The position numbers were made by a program, and so were the translations under genes. A stretch of 45,347 nt of DNA from Acidobacteriota bacterium (lineage in GTDB: Bacteria > Acidobacteriota > Vicinamibacteria > Vicinamibacterales > 2-12-FULL-66-21): contig QHWR01000108.1 of assembly GCA_003223835.1 (NCBI GenBank), forward strand, positions 1 to 45,347, in the 5' to 3' direction. Of this stretch, positions 36,570 to 45,347 are shown in pieces. How positions within the stretch are numbered: position 1 is the first letter of the stretch; each line of letters opens with the position of its first letter. The notes beneath the pieces were generated by a model that saw only the letters and a program-made list of their open reading frames with translations, had not been told where the DNA came from and did no database searches.

Positions 36570-37603
36570 TGGCCTCGGCTTTCTTCGGTCTCAGCTCGGT
36601 GGAGCTGGAGCCCGGCGCGCGCAACGCGGTCGACGTCTGCCTCGGCATCCGGCCGCGCGAGCGGGTCGCGTTGATCGCCGACCAGGCGAGCCGCGGCGTG
36701 GCCGCGAGCCTCGAGGCGGCGCTCGACAAGGCGGGCGCGAGCGTGGAGGGGGTGCTGGTCGAGGACGTCGCGTCGCGGCCGCTCGACGGCCCGCCGCCGG
36801 CCGTCCTCGCCGCGCTCGAACGCGCGGACGCCGGGATTCTCTGCGTGCAGCCGCGCCAGGGAGAGCTGAGGGCGCGCATGGCGATCGTCGCGGCCGTGGA
36901 GCGCCGCGGCATTCGGTATGCGCACATGGTCGGCGTCACGCCGGAGATCATGCGGCAGGGGATGCGCGCGGACTACCGGCTCGTCGATCGCCTGAGCGAA
37001 CGCCTGTGCGAGCGGATGCGCGGCGCGCGGTCGCTCCGCGTCGAGACGCCCGAGGGCACGGCGTTCACCGCGACGTTCGATCCGGCGCTGGCGTGGATCA
37101 AGACGAGCGGCCTGATCAGCCGGCGCTACTGGTCCAACCTGCCCGCGGGCGAGGTGTTCACGACGCCCGCGACCGTTGACGGCGTGTTCGTCTGCAACGC
37201 GACCGTCGGCGATTACTTCGGGGCGAAGTACGGCGACCTCTCGTCCACGCCGCTGACGCTTCGCATCGCCGGCGCGCGGCTGCAGGACGCGTCCTGCGCC
37301 CGGCACGATCTCGAGCAGGAATTCTGGGCCTATTGTCACACCGACGAGCACAGCGACCGCGTCGGCGAGCTGGCGTTCGGCACCAACCTCGCGCTCGATC
37401 GCATGATCGGCATCCTGCTGCAGGACGAGAAATTCCCCGGCGTCCACGTGGCGTTCGGCGATCCGTACGGCAACCAGACCGGCGCCACCTGGAAATCGTG
37501 CACGCACGTGGACGTGCTCACGCGGAACTGCGACGTCTGGATCGACGACGAGCAGGTCATCATCGGCGGCCGCTACCGGCTCGATCTCCTGGGACTTGCC
37601 TGA
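36566..37603 (+). CDS. Aminopeptidase, M29 family-like metallopeptidase
   Basis: WSNLPAGEVFTTPATVDGVFVCNATVGDYFG, ELAFGTNLALDRMIGILLQDEKFPGVHVAFGDPYGNQTGATWKSCTHVDVLTRNCDVWIDD. Confidence 0.82.
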   Translation: MMASAFFGLSSVELEPGARNAVDVCLGIRPRERVALIADQASRGVAASLEAALDKAGASVEGVLVEDVASRPLDGPPPAVLAALERADAGILCVQPRQGELRARMAIVAAVERRGIRYAHMVGVTPEIMRQGMRADYRLVDRLSERLCERMRGARSLRVETPEGTAFTATFDPALAWIKTSGLISRRYWSNLPAGEVFTTPATVDGVFVCNATVGDYFGAKYGDLSSTPLTLRIAGARLQDASCARHDLEQEFWAYCHTDEHSDRVGELAFGTNLALDRMIGILLQDEKFPGVHVAFGDPYGNQTGATWKSCTHVDVLTRNCDVWIDDEQVIIGGRYRLDLLGLA

Positions 37604-37612
37604 TCGGTCATT

Positions 37613-38341
37613 TCAGGCGCGGCTCAAATACCCCCGCATCTGCAATGTCCAATACGGCCAGTCGTGTCCTCCCTGCGGGCCCCAGTCGTCGAGGTGATGC
37701 CGGACGCCGCGGCTCGCGAGCACCTGGGACAGGCGGTAGGCTTCCCCGCTCTGCTCCCACGGGCCGGTGCCGGTCGCGATGTGGATCTCGCACGTCGCGA
37801 GCTGGCCGAGCGTCCACGGGTCGGAGAGGTTGGCGAGATAGTCCACGGGGTTGTTGAAATAGAAGTTGTCGTCGTACTCGCCGTCCATGAACCGTTTCAT
37901 GTCGTACACGCCGGAGAGCGCGTAGCACCGCTTCACCGCGTCGGGATGCTTGAAGAGCGTGTTGGCCGCATGATACGCGCCGAGCGACGCTCCCATCGTC
38001 CACACGCCGATGTGCGGGTCCTGACAGTGGCCGCGAATGAACGGCAGGAGTTCCTCGGCCACGTACGCGTCGTACTGCCGCTGCATCCAGCTCCGGTGAC
38101 GCGGATGCGCGCGCTCGTTCGCGAAGGAGTCGCGGTGGTTGGTGTTCGCGGAGAAGATCTTCACGCGGCCGGCGTCGATGATGTCGGCGAGCGCGCCGAT
38201 GAGGCCCTGACGTTCGTACTCCCACTCGTCGCCGCCCGACGTCGGAAACGTCAGCAGCGGCGGTCCCCAGGCGCCGAACACGGCCACGCCCATGTCGCGG
38301 CCGAGACGCTCGGAGTACCACCAGTGATGTTCGCGGCGCAT
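37613..38341 (-). CDS. Esterase, alpha/beta-hydrolase family
   Basis: MRREHHWWYSERLGRDMGVAVFGAWGPPLLTFPTSGGDEWEYERQGLI...WTMGASLGAYHAANTLFKHPDAV...HHLDDWGPQGGHDWPYW; GxSxG nucleophile and C-terminal His. Confidence 0.85.
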   Translation of the reverse strand: MRREHHWWYSERLGRDMGVAVFGAWGPPLLTFPTSGGDEWEYERQGLIGALADIIDAGRVKIFSANTNHRDSFANERAHPRHRSWMQRQYDAYVAEELLPFIRGHCQDPHIGVWTMGASLGAYHAANTLFKHPDAVKRCYALSGVYDMKRFMDGEYDDNFYFNNPVDYLANLSDPWTLGQLATCEIHIATGTGPWEQSGEAYRLSQVLASRGVRHHLDDWGPQGGHDWPYWTLQMRGYLSRA

Positions 38342-38390
38342 CGCGTAACCCTATCAGCTTCCGGGCGCCGCGCCGTATCCCTCGCCTGAC

Positions 38391-39134
38391 GTGGAAAGAC
38401 ACACGCTGTCGGTCTGGTCGCCCCAACTGAAAAACCGCCGCGCGGTGGACGTCTACCTGCCCGCGTCGTACGCGCCGGGACGCCGGCGCTATCCCGTCGT
38501 GTACCTCCACGATGGGCAGAACCTGTCGGATCCCGCGACCGCATTCGCCGGGAAGACCTGGCAGCTCGAGGCCGCGCTCGAGCGGCTCGCGCGCGAGGGG
38601 CTCGACGCGATCGCGGTCGGGATTCATAACGCCGGCGACGCGCGGCTCGCCGAATACAGCCCGTTCCTCGACGCGCGGCACGGCGGCGGCGCGGGGGATC
38701 GCTACCTGCGCTTCGTGATCGAGACGATCAAGCCGCGGATCGACCGGCGGTACCGGACGGATCGCGCGCGCGATGCGACGGCGATCGCCGGGTCGTCGAT
38801 GGGGGGCCTCATCAGTCTCTACGGGTTCTTCGCCGCGCCGCGCGTCTTCGGCCGCCTCGCCGCGTTGAGCCCGTCACTGTGGTTCGGCGGCCGGCGCGTG
38901 CTGGACTTCGTCGAGGCCGCGGGCCGTCCGGAAGGCCGCATCTACCTCGACGCGGGGACCGCCGAAGGGGCGGACACGCTGCGCGACGCGCGCCGCCTGG
39001 CGCGCCTGCTGCGGCGCAAGGGGTACCATTCCAAGGACGCGCTCCGCTACGTCGAGGTGGAGCGTCACCGCCACACGGAGACCGACTGGGCCCGCCGCCT
39101 GCCGGGCGCGCTGGAGTTCCTGCTGCGCACGTGA
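38391..39134 (+). CDS. Esterase, alpha/beta-hydrolase family (enterochelin-esterase-like)
   Basis: RAVDVYLPASYAPGRRRYPVVYLHDGQNLSDP...AIAGSSMGGLISLYGFFAAPRVFGRLAALSPSLWF. Confidence 0.88.
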   Translation: MERHTLSVWSPQLKNRRAVDVYLPASYAPGRRRYPVVYLHDGQNLSDPATAFAGKTWQLEAALERLAREGLDAIAVGIHNAGDARLAEYSPFLDARHGGGAGDRYLRFVIETIKPRIDRRYRTDRARDATAIAGSSMGGLISLYGFFAAPRVFGRLAALSPSLWFGGRRVLDFVEAAGRPEGRIYLDAGTAEGADTLRDARRLARLLRRKGYHSKDALRYVEVERHRHTETDWARRLPGALEFLLRT

Positions 39135-39141
39135 CTCAACG

Positions 39142-39239
39142 CTACCTTCTACCTTCTACCTTCTACCTTCTGCCTTCTACCTTCTGCCTTCTACCTTCTG
39201 CCTTCTACCTTCTGCCTTCTACCTTCTGCCTTCTGCCTT
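39142..39239. repeat. Heptamer array (CTRCCTT)14
   Basis: 14 uninterrupted 7-nt units, CTACCTT or CTGCCTT; reverse complement of the AAGGCAG unit at 12800; overlaps the 3' end of the S10 gene. Confidence 0.97.
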
Positions 39240-40839
39240 CCGTCACGTCCGTCGACGTCTTCGGCGTGACCCCGGCGTTCGCGCGGATGAAGCGCGCGAG
39301 GTCGGCCTTGAGCGCTTTGTGCGCCGACGGGCGGATGTAGATCATGTGTCCCGCCTCGTAGTATCCGAACGACACGCGATCCGTGACGCTCGGGTCGTAC
39401 GCGAGGTGCCACATGTTGTACTCGGCGCCGCCGACCGGCGTCGCCATGTCGTAGTAGCCGCACGCGACGAACACCTTCAGGAACGGATTGCGCGCCATCG
39501 TCCGCCGCAGCGGCTCGGTCATGTCCATGTAGCTGTTCTGGAACTGATCCCACGTCCACGGGCGTACGTTGCCGCTCGTCGGATAGTGCAGGTCGCTCGT
39601 CCACTTCAGCTCGTTCTTGACGTAGTCCTCGAAGAGCGCCGTGTACGGGCCCTGCAGCGCCGTGTTCGACGGATCGTATTCCTGCGCCTCGCCCGCGGCG
39701 TCCACGTCGACGCCGGTGAAACGGCTGTCGAGACGGCCGACGGTTTCGCGCTTGTCGCGGAGCAGCTCCTTGCGGAACCGGCCCGGTTCGACGCGCAGGT
39801 TCGCGCGCTCGATGAACTCGGCCGAGAGCCCCGTCAAACGCGCGATCTGCTGCGCCGCGGCGCGCCGCTCGGCGGCGGGCAGCGAGTTGCCCTTCGCGAG
39901 CGCCTGCGCGTACTCGCCGAACGCGAACGCCCGCGCCTGATCGACGACGGCTTTCAGATCGAGCTTCATGAGATCGGCGGGCAGTCGGTGGTGAAACCAC
40001 GCCGTCGCCGCGTAGGTCTGGACGAAGTCGACGATCGCAAGGTCGTTCTGCGGCGACGAGCTGATGGTCTGATACGTGAGCAGCGACGAAACGAGGACGA
40101 TCCCGTTCAGTTCGATCCCGTGCCGCGTCTGCAGCTCCTGCGACAGACCCGCCGAGCGAATCGTGCCGTAGCTCTCGCCGATCAGGAACTTGGGCGACGG
40201 CCAGCGGTTGTAGGCGTCGAGATACCCGCGGATGAATTCTCCGAACGCGCGCAGGTCGCCGCTGACGCCGTGGAACTGCGCGGGGCTGACGCCCTGCACC
40301 GTCCGGCTGTAGCCGGTCGAAATCGCGTCGACGAAGACAAGGTCGCTCGCGTCGATCAGCGAGTTCTCGTTCTCCACCAGCTTGTACGGCGGCGGCGGCT
40401 GAAAGCCCTCGTTCGCCATCTGCACGTGCTGCGGCGCGAACGATCCCATGTGCAGCCAGATCGTCGCCGCCCCCGGACCGCCGTTGTAGAGGAACGAGAC
40501 CGGCCGCGTCTTCGCGTCCTCGCCGTCTTTCGTGTACGCGACGAAGAACATCCGCGCGGCGACTTTTCCATCGTCGAGGCGAATCGGGAGCGTGCCCGCC
40601 GTGGCGGTGTAGCGGATGTCGCGTCCGTCGAGGCGCAGCGCGTGCTGCGTCTGCGAGATCTTTTCTTCCGCCGGTCCGGCGTACTCCTCGCGTCCCTGCG
40701 GCGGCTGGCCACCCGGTTCCGTCCGCGCCGGCTGCGGCTCGGTGGCTTGCTGGTTCGGCCGCTGCGGGCGCGCCTGGCCGTGCGCGGGAATCAGTGCGAG
40801 CGCCAGAAAGACGGCGCAGGTCGTCACTCTTTTGATCAT
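39205..40839 (-). CDS. Serine carboxypeptidase-like (S10 family) secreted peptidase
   Basis: Signal peptide [91 protein letters not shown]-terminal [11 protein letters not shown] from the repeat. Confidence 0.9.
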   Translation of the reverse strand: MIKRVTTCAVFLALALIPAHGQARPQRPNQQATEPQPARTEPGGQPPQGREEYAGPAEEKISQTQHALRLDGRDIRYTATAGTLPIRLDDGKVAARMFFVAYTKDGEDAKTRPVSFLYNGGPGAATIWLHMGSFAPQHVQMANEGFQPPPPYKLVENENSLIDASDLVFVDAISTGYSRTVQGVSPAQFHGVSGDLRAFGEFIRGYLDAYNRWPSPKFLIGESYGTIRSAGLSQELQTRHGIELNGIVLVSSLLTYQTISSSPQNDLAIVDFVQTYAATAWFHHRLPADLMKLDLKAVVDQARAFAFGEYAQALAKGNSLPAAERRAAAQQIARLTGLSAEFIERANLRVEPGRFRKELLRDKRETVGRLDSRFTGVDVDAAGEAQEYDPSNTALQGPYTALFEDYVKNELKWTSDLHYPTSGNVRPWTWDQFQNSYMDMTEPLRRTMARNPFLKVFVACGYYDMATPVGGAEYNMWHLAYDPSVTDRVSFGYYEAGHMIYIRPSAHKALKADLARFIRANAGVTPKTSTDVTEGRRQKVEGRR

Positions 40840-40999
40840 GGGGATGGCTCCTGATGCGCTTCGATGGGGTCGATTTTACACGGCCGCGTATGGCGGCGTG
40901 TCAGGCGGAAAATTCCGTGATTTCACGCGATGGCACACTCGGGATTGCAGGGCTGAAATCCGTGTTCAAAATTGAATGACGAAGAATGGCTAACTGCGG

Positions 41000-41023
41000 C
41001 AAATCCGCCAAATCCGCCAAGTC
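41000..41023. repeat. Short 9-nt tandem repeat (CAAATCCGC)2.6
   Basis: CAAATCCGC CAAATCCGC CAAGTC. Confidence 0.6.
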
Positions 41024-41071
41024 ATTGAGGGTAGGGCGTTGGCCCATCGTTTGTAGACGCTCCCTGGGGCA

Positions 41072-41284
41072 ATGATCTTCTTCTTCGAGCAACGGGGCCG
41101 ATATATGCGCTGCGAGCTGACGCCGCTCGGCGACGGCTCCGCGGAGCTGGTGGTGATCGACCCCGATGGCGCGCAGACGCGCGAGTTCCTGCCCCACTCG
41201 GCCGACATCCCGCGGCGCGTGGCGGAACTGAGCCAGACGCTGCACAACGCGGGCTGGTGGGGACCCGTGGGGCGCGACATCTGA
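41072..41284 (+). CDS. Small conserved-looking hypothetical protein (70 aa)
   Basis: MIFFFEQRGRYMRCELTPLGDGSAELVVIDPDGAQTREFLPHSADIPRRVAELSQTLHNAGWWGPVGRDI; TGATG overlap with the next gene. Confidence 0.7.
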   Translation: MIFFFEQRGRYMRCELTPLGDGSAELVVIDPDGAQTREFLPHSADIPRRVAELSQTLHNAGWWGPVGRDI

Positions 41285-41670
41285 TGGCGCCCGAACGCAT
41301 CCCGTCGGTGCTCGTCGTCGAAGACGATCGCTCGACGTTGAGCGGCTACGTGGACTTTCTGAGCGGCGCGGGCTTCAACGTCGTCGGTCTCGCCGACGGC
41401 GAGTCCGCGGTCGCGACCGCGGTCAACATCACGCCCGACGCGGTCATCACGGACGTTTCCCTTCCAGGACTCGACGGCCTCGGTCTCGCGGCGGCGCTGC
41501 GCACGCACAGCCAGACGCGCGACGTGCCGGTCATCGCGCTCACCGCGCACCGCACCGCCGAAGTGCGCGCGCGGGCGACGAGCGCCGGCGTGACGACGCT
41601 GCTGCTCAAGCCGTGCGTTCCTGCGCACCTCCTCGCCGAGCTGGAACGCGTGCTGCGCCGCACGCGTTGA
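41284..41670 (+). CDS. Single-domain response regulator receiver protein
   Basis: SVLVVEDDRSTLSGYVDFLSGAGFNVVGLADGESAVATAVNITPDAVITDVSLPGLDGLGLAAALRTHSQTRDVPVIALTAHR...LLKPC. Confidence 0.93.
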   Translation: MAPERIPSVLVVEDDRSTLSGYVDFLSGAGFNVVGLADGESAVATAVNITPDAVITDVSLPGLDGLGLAAALRTHSQTRDVPVIALTAHRTAEVRARATSAGVTTLLLKPCVPAHLLAELERVLRRTR

Positions 41671-41687
41671 GCCGCATCCACCAACCC

Positions 41688-43016
41688 TTAAAACGCGTAC
41701 TCGATCCCGATCAACGGCGTGACCTTGTCCCTGAGGCCATGATCGTCGAGCTTGAAGAGCACGTTCACGTCGACGAGCAGTCGTTCCTGCAGGCTCACCT
41801 TGAAGCCAATCGCGCCGTTGAGCAGGTTGAACGAGTCCCGCCCGAACACCACGGTCGGGAACACGGACACGTTGTCGAGCGCGTGAAAGGTCTGCTGTTT
41901 GAGCCGCTCCGCCCGGAGGTCGTAGCGCCCCAGGACGTCGAACGCGAGCGTCAGGCGCGAGTTCACGCTGAGATCCGCACCGGCGGCGTAGCCCCATTGA
42001 TCGGGGAAATCGGCGGACTGACCGGCTGCCGGATTGCCTGCGAGGACGCTCGATCCGTTCCACTTGTAGCTGACGTTCACGTGAGGCGCGACCTTCTCGT
42101 ACACGCCCGACCAGACGGCAAACGGCTGAACGCCTGGCGCGCCGCTGCCGAGCAGATTCATCTCGTCGCCCGTGGGCACGCGCACGTCGACGCCGACCGC
42201 GATCCCGGCCGACGGACTCCGGTACGCTGTCTGCTTCAGACGGATCATCAGATCGCCCAGACCCGTCGCGCTGCCGATCGCCGTGAAAATCCGGCGGTCG
42301 CCGATGTCGCCGTTGATCTGGCGGAAGAAATGCGTGAGGGGATTCGTCGTGCCGAGGCGATGGATGGTCGCGTCGGAGACCACTTTCAGGTTGTTCGCCA
42401 CGATCGGCACCGCCAGGGAGACGTCCAGCCGGTCGGTGATCCCGAGCGTCACGTACGTCGTCGCCTGGCTGACGGTGGCGTCGATCGAGTTGACCGTCGT
42501 CACGACGTCCTGGCGGCCGCCGAGGAGGAACGCGTTGTCGTGCGTGAACACGGAGGGCACGTTGTGAAGATTCAACCCCTCGACCGTGTTGAACGTAAAG
42601 CGCTGAAAACTGAACCCGAACGACACGCGCCGGGCGCCGATGGTGTCGGCGCGATCGGCGAGAATCGGTCCGAAGCTCTGGGTGCTGCGCTGAAACACGC
42701 CGAGCGTCGGATCGAACCGATAGGTGAATCCCGAAGCGGGTGACGGCAGCGGCACGCTGACGAGTTGACTGACCAGCGCCGTGCTGAACTGCCTGAAATT
42801 CAATTGAAAGTCGCTGTTGAAGTGCGCCGAATGCGGCTGCTCACCCGGCAGCGTCGCCTCGCTGTCGACGACGAGCCCCCTGGGACCGTAGAGATCCGTG
42901 AAGATTGTCGCCAGGCTCTTCACGGACGCTGTGACGTTGAATGGCTCCTGCGCGCGGGCCATCGGCGCGATGCCGATCGCACAGAGCGCTGCCGTCGCGA
43001 CACGCCGCGCTGACAT
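41688..43016 (-). CDS. Putative outer-membrane beta-barrel / transporter-like protein
   Basis: N-terminal signal MSARRVATAALCAIGIAPMARAQ, alternating beta-strand pattern, C-terminal aromatic IGIEYAF. Confidence 0.68.
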   Translation of the reverse strand: MSARRVATAALCAIGIAPMARAQEPFNVTASVKSLATIFTDLYGPRGLVVDSEATLPGEQPHSAHFNSDFQLNFRQFSTALVSQLVSVPLPSPASGFTYRFDPTLGVFQRSTQSFGPILADRADTIGARRVSFGFSFQRFTFNTVEGLNLHNVPSVFTHDNAFLLGGRQDVVTTVNSIDATVSQATTYVTLGITDRLDVSLAVPIVANNLKVVSDATIHRLGTTNPLTHFFRQINGDIGDRRIFTAIGSATGLGDLMIRLKQTAYRSPSAGIAVGVDVRVPTGDEMNLLGSGAPGVQPFAVWSGVYEKVAPHVNVSYKWNGSSVLAGNPAAGQSADFPDQWGYAAGADLSVNSRLTLAFDVLGRYDLRAERLKQQTFHALDNVSVFPTVVFGRDSFNLLNGAIGFKVSLQERLLVDVNVLFKLDDHGLRDKVTPLIGIEYAF

Positions 43017-43036
43017 ACTGCACTCCTTGTTGGGCG

Positions 43037-45069
43037 TTACCTGATCTCGACAATGACCCAGCCGGTGCTCGTCCGTGCCAGCGTCATCGTCTGCTGGCTC
43101 TCCGCCGTGTGCTGCTGCCCACCCGCCTGAATCGTGTCGCGCCGCCGCAGCACGACCGACGCGTGCGTGCCGCGGACGTCGATTGAGAGGATGGTCAGAA
43201 CGACCCGCTGCGCGGTGACCGCGCGGAAGCCCTCCTGTAGACGCCGTTCTTCGTCGCGCGAGAGATTCGGCTTGATCGATCGAAACAGCGTCAAGTCCTT
43301 GGTCTCGATCGCCCGCGCGTAGAGCGTGGTCACGCTGCGAATCGCCGTCGCGTCGTCCACGGCGGGCGGAGACGGCGGCGTCTCGCGCGCCTTGGGCTCG
43401 GTCGCGGCCGGTGGGGGCGCCGCGGCTGCTGTCGGAGGAGGCGCGACGGGCTCGACGCGTGGCGCGGGAACACCCGGCGGTGGCGACGCAGGGATGGGCG
43501 TCGCTGGCGGCGGCGTTGTGGCCGGCGTCTCCGCACGCGCCGTGGCCGGCGGCGGTGGCGAGAGATCCGCCGTCGCCGGCTGCGGCTCCCGTGTGCCGCG
43601 AGCGGGATTCCGCTCCGGCCGCTGCACAGCGTCGACCGGCGTCCGTCGCGCTGACGCCGACAACGACGGGGAGGCATGGCCGCGCGGCGTCGCGCGCGCC
43701 GCGTCCCTCGCGCGCATCTGCGCGTCCACGCGCGCCGAGAGATCGTTGAGGTCCGGCGCGGTTGGATCGATGGCACGCGCGGTCTCGAGCGCGCGCGCGG
43801 CTCCGTCGAGATCGCCGGCGGCGGTGCGCCGGTTCGCGTCCGCGATCGCGGCGTCCCTCCTGTCGAGCGTGGCGCGCGCCTGGTCGCGAATTTTCTGCGC
43901 GCCGACGTGGCCGGGATCGAGCGCAAGCACTTCGGTCGCGTACGCAAGGGCTTCGCGATACTTCCTCGCGGCGAGGGTGGCCTGCGCCAGGTCAAGGCGG
44001 CTCCGGATCGTGGCCTCCGAGAACGCGGTGATCCGGCTGTCGTCCGGCGAAGGCGCCGCGGCGCGCGGCCACAAGCGGTAAGCGCCCACCGCCAGTATCG
44101 CCGCGCCGGCCACCGCGGCGGCGATCATCAAACGGCGAGAGGGGCCGCGGGTGGATGTTGGCGTGGACACGACCGGGCTGGGCGCCGCGATGGCATCGGC
44201 GTTGGACGGTTTGGCGCCGAGCGCGATCGCCGACGACGTCACGTCGACCGCGCGGGACGGGCCGGATTCGATATCGCGCCTGACCCGCTTCAAGTCCGCG
44301 CGGATGTCGGCGGCAGACTGATACCGCAGCTCGCGATCCTTCTCGAGACAGGTGTTGATGACTTCCTGCAGGCGCAGCGGCAGCTCGGCGTTCAAGGCGA
44401 TCGGCGCCACCGGCGCGCGATGCAGGATCGCGGCGAGGATGACGGCGGACGTCTTGCCCGGAAACGGGTGACGCCCGGTGGCGCACTCGTACAAGACGAC
44501 GCCGAGCGAAAACAGATCGGTCCGCGCGTCGAGCTCGTCCCCCGTCGCCTGTTCGGGCGACATGTAGGCCACGGTCCCCCGCGTGACGCCTCCCACCGTG
44601 CGATCCGGCTCGTCGGTCGTCGTGCCCGACAGTCCGAACCGCGGCGTCAGCTTCGCGAGACCGAAGTCCAGGACCTTCACGTGCCCGAGCTCGGTCAGGA
44701 AAATGTTGCCCGGCTTGATGTCGCGGTGGACGATCCCCTGGTTGTGCGCCGCGTGCAGCGCATCGGCGATCTCGATGCCGATGTCAATCAACTGATGGAT
44801 CTTCAGCGGCCCGTTCGCGAGGCTGTCGCGCAGCGTGCGCCCGCGCATCAATTCCATCACGATGAAGGGCTGTCCTTCGTGCTCGCCGCGCGCGCTTCGG
44901 ATCGAAGCCTGCGAATCGCCTGTTGGTCCTTCACCAGATCATCGGAGAGGAATTTGAGCGCGACCGAGCGCCCGAGGCGCAAGTCGTCCGCCCGATAGAC
45001 GACGCCCATGCCGCCGGCGCCGATCTGGCCGACGATCCGGTAATGGTGAGAGATGGTGGTCCCGATCAT
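43037..45069 (-). pseudogene. Ser/Thr protein kinase (Hanks-type, TM, Pro-rich linker) split into two frames by a small deletion near 44881
   Basis: 44857..45069: MIGTTISHHYRIVGQIGAGGMGVVYRADDLRLGRSVALKFLSDDLVKDQQAIRRLRSEARAAS|TKDSPSS*; 43037..44860: [GEHEGQPFIV]MELMRGRTLRDSL...GIVHRDIKPGNIFLTELGHVKVLDFGLAKL...GTVAYMSPEQATG. Confidence 0.85.
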
Positions 45070-45188
45070 GGGGGTCCTGCCGCGCAGCCGGCAGGACCGT
45101 CATCATACCCTGTCCGATGCAGACGTGCGGCCGGCGCCCGGGCCGCGCGGCTTCACATCACCGGCTCACGCGCCGCGCCGACGGACGG

Positions 45189-45347
45189 TCACGCGGCGCG
45201 CGCGTCGAGCACGGATTCAAGTTCCTGCTCGAGCCGTTCGACGCCGGCGGATTTGAGGACGATGCGATCGAACGCGTGCGGCGGGAGCTGGCCGACGGTA
45301 CCCGCCGACTGGCCCGTGAACGCGATCACGGGAATGTCGCGCGTCTC
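45189..45347 (-). CDS. Response regulator receiver domain, C-terminal part (truncated by window edge)
   Basis: Reverse translation ETRDIPVIAFTGQSAGTVGQLPPHAFDRIVLKSAGVERLEQELESVLDARAA*. Confidence 0.6.
   Translation of the reverse strand, partial: ETRDIPVIAFTGQSAGTVGQLPPHAFDRIVLKSAGVERLEQELESVLDARAA

Noticed and set aside
40931-40949. Sigma-54-like promoter TGGCAC...TTGCA
   Set aside because: Spacing between the GG and GC elements is 13 nt instead of the required 10.

Overview
This is a high-GC bacterial chromosomal window. Gene content and the interspersed repeat style suggest Acidobacteriota, possibly Vicinamibacteria; this is inference only. It holds about 38 protein-coding loci, no rRNA or CRISPR, and no tRNA I could recognise. 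Blocks: (i) YjbQ/UPF0047, TsaD, MtnA and a nucleoside-salvage set (Cdd, PNP, NupC, pyrimidine-nucleoside phosphorylase), all on the minus strand; (ii) a plus-strand HEAT / HD-GYP / HEAT / HD-GYP cassette whose four proteins appear to share an N-terminal 'LYxxxHP' domain; (iii) a PafA-like phosphatase, an MGMT-family protein, an ECF sigma factor, a zinc-finger anti-sigma, a DUF4097-like protein and a secreted protein; (iv) rng and the mreBCD-mrdA-rodA shape operon with a GAF-GGDEF gene upstream; (v) a chimeric SppA-fragment/PpiD-like ORF whose 5' part is a near-perfect 539-bp inverted copy of the nearby sppA gene; (vi) an amidoligase-type cluster (YbdK/GCS2, ATP-grasp, second ATP-grasp-like protein, M29 aminopeptidase, two esterases) whose ybdK is broken by a deletion/frameshift; (vii) an S10 carboxypeptidase-like protein, a receiver domain, an outer-membrane beta-barrel and a Ser/Thr kinase broken by a small deletion. 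The most unusual sequence-level feature is a set of gene-junction short tandem arrays. Nearly all have a 7-nt period (a few 8 or 9), the unit differs from junction to junction, and many are followed by an array of the complementary unit. Some run into coding sequence. The strongest candidates for undescribed biology are these arrays and the duplicated HEAT/HD-GYP modules. The SppA-PpiD chimera and the two deletion lesions must first be separated from assembly or amplification artefacts.
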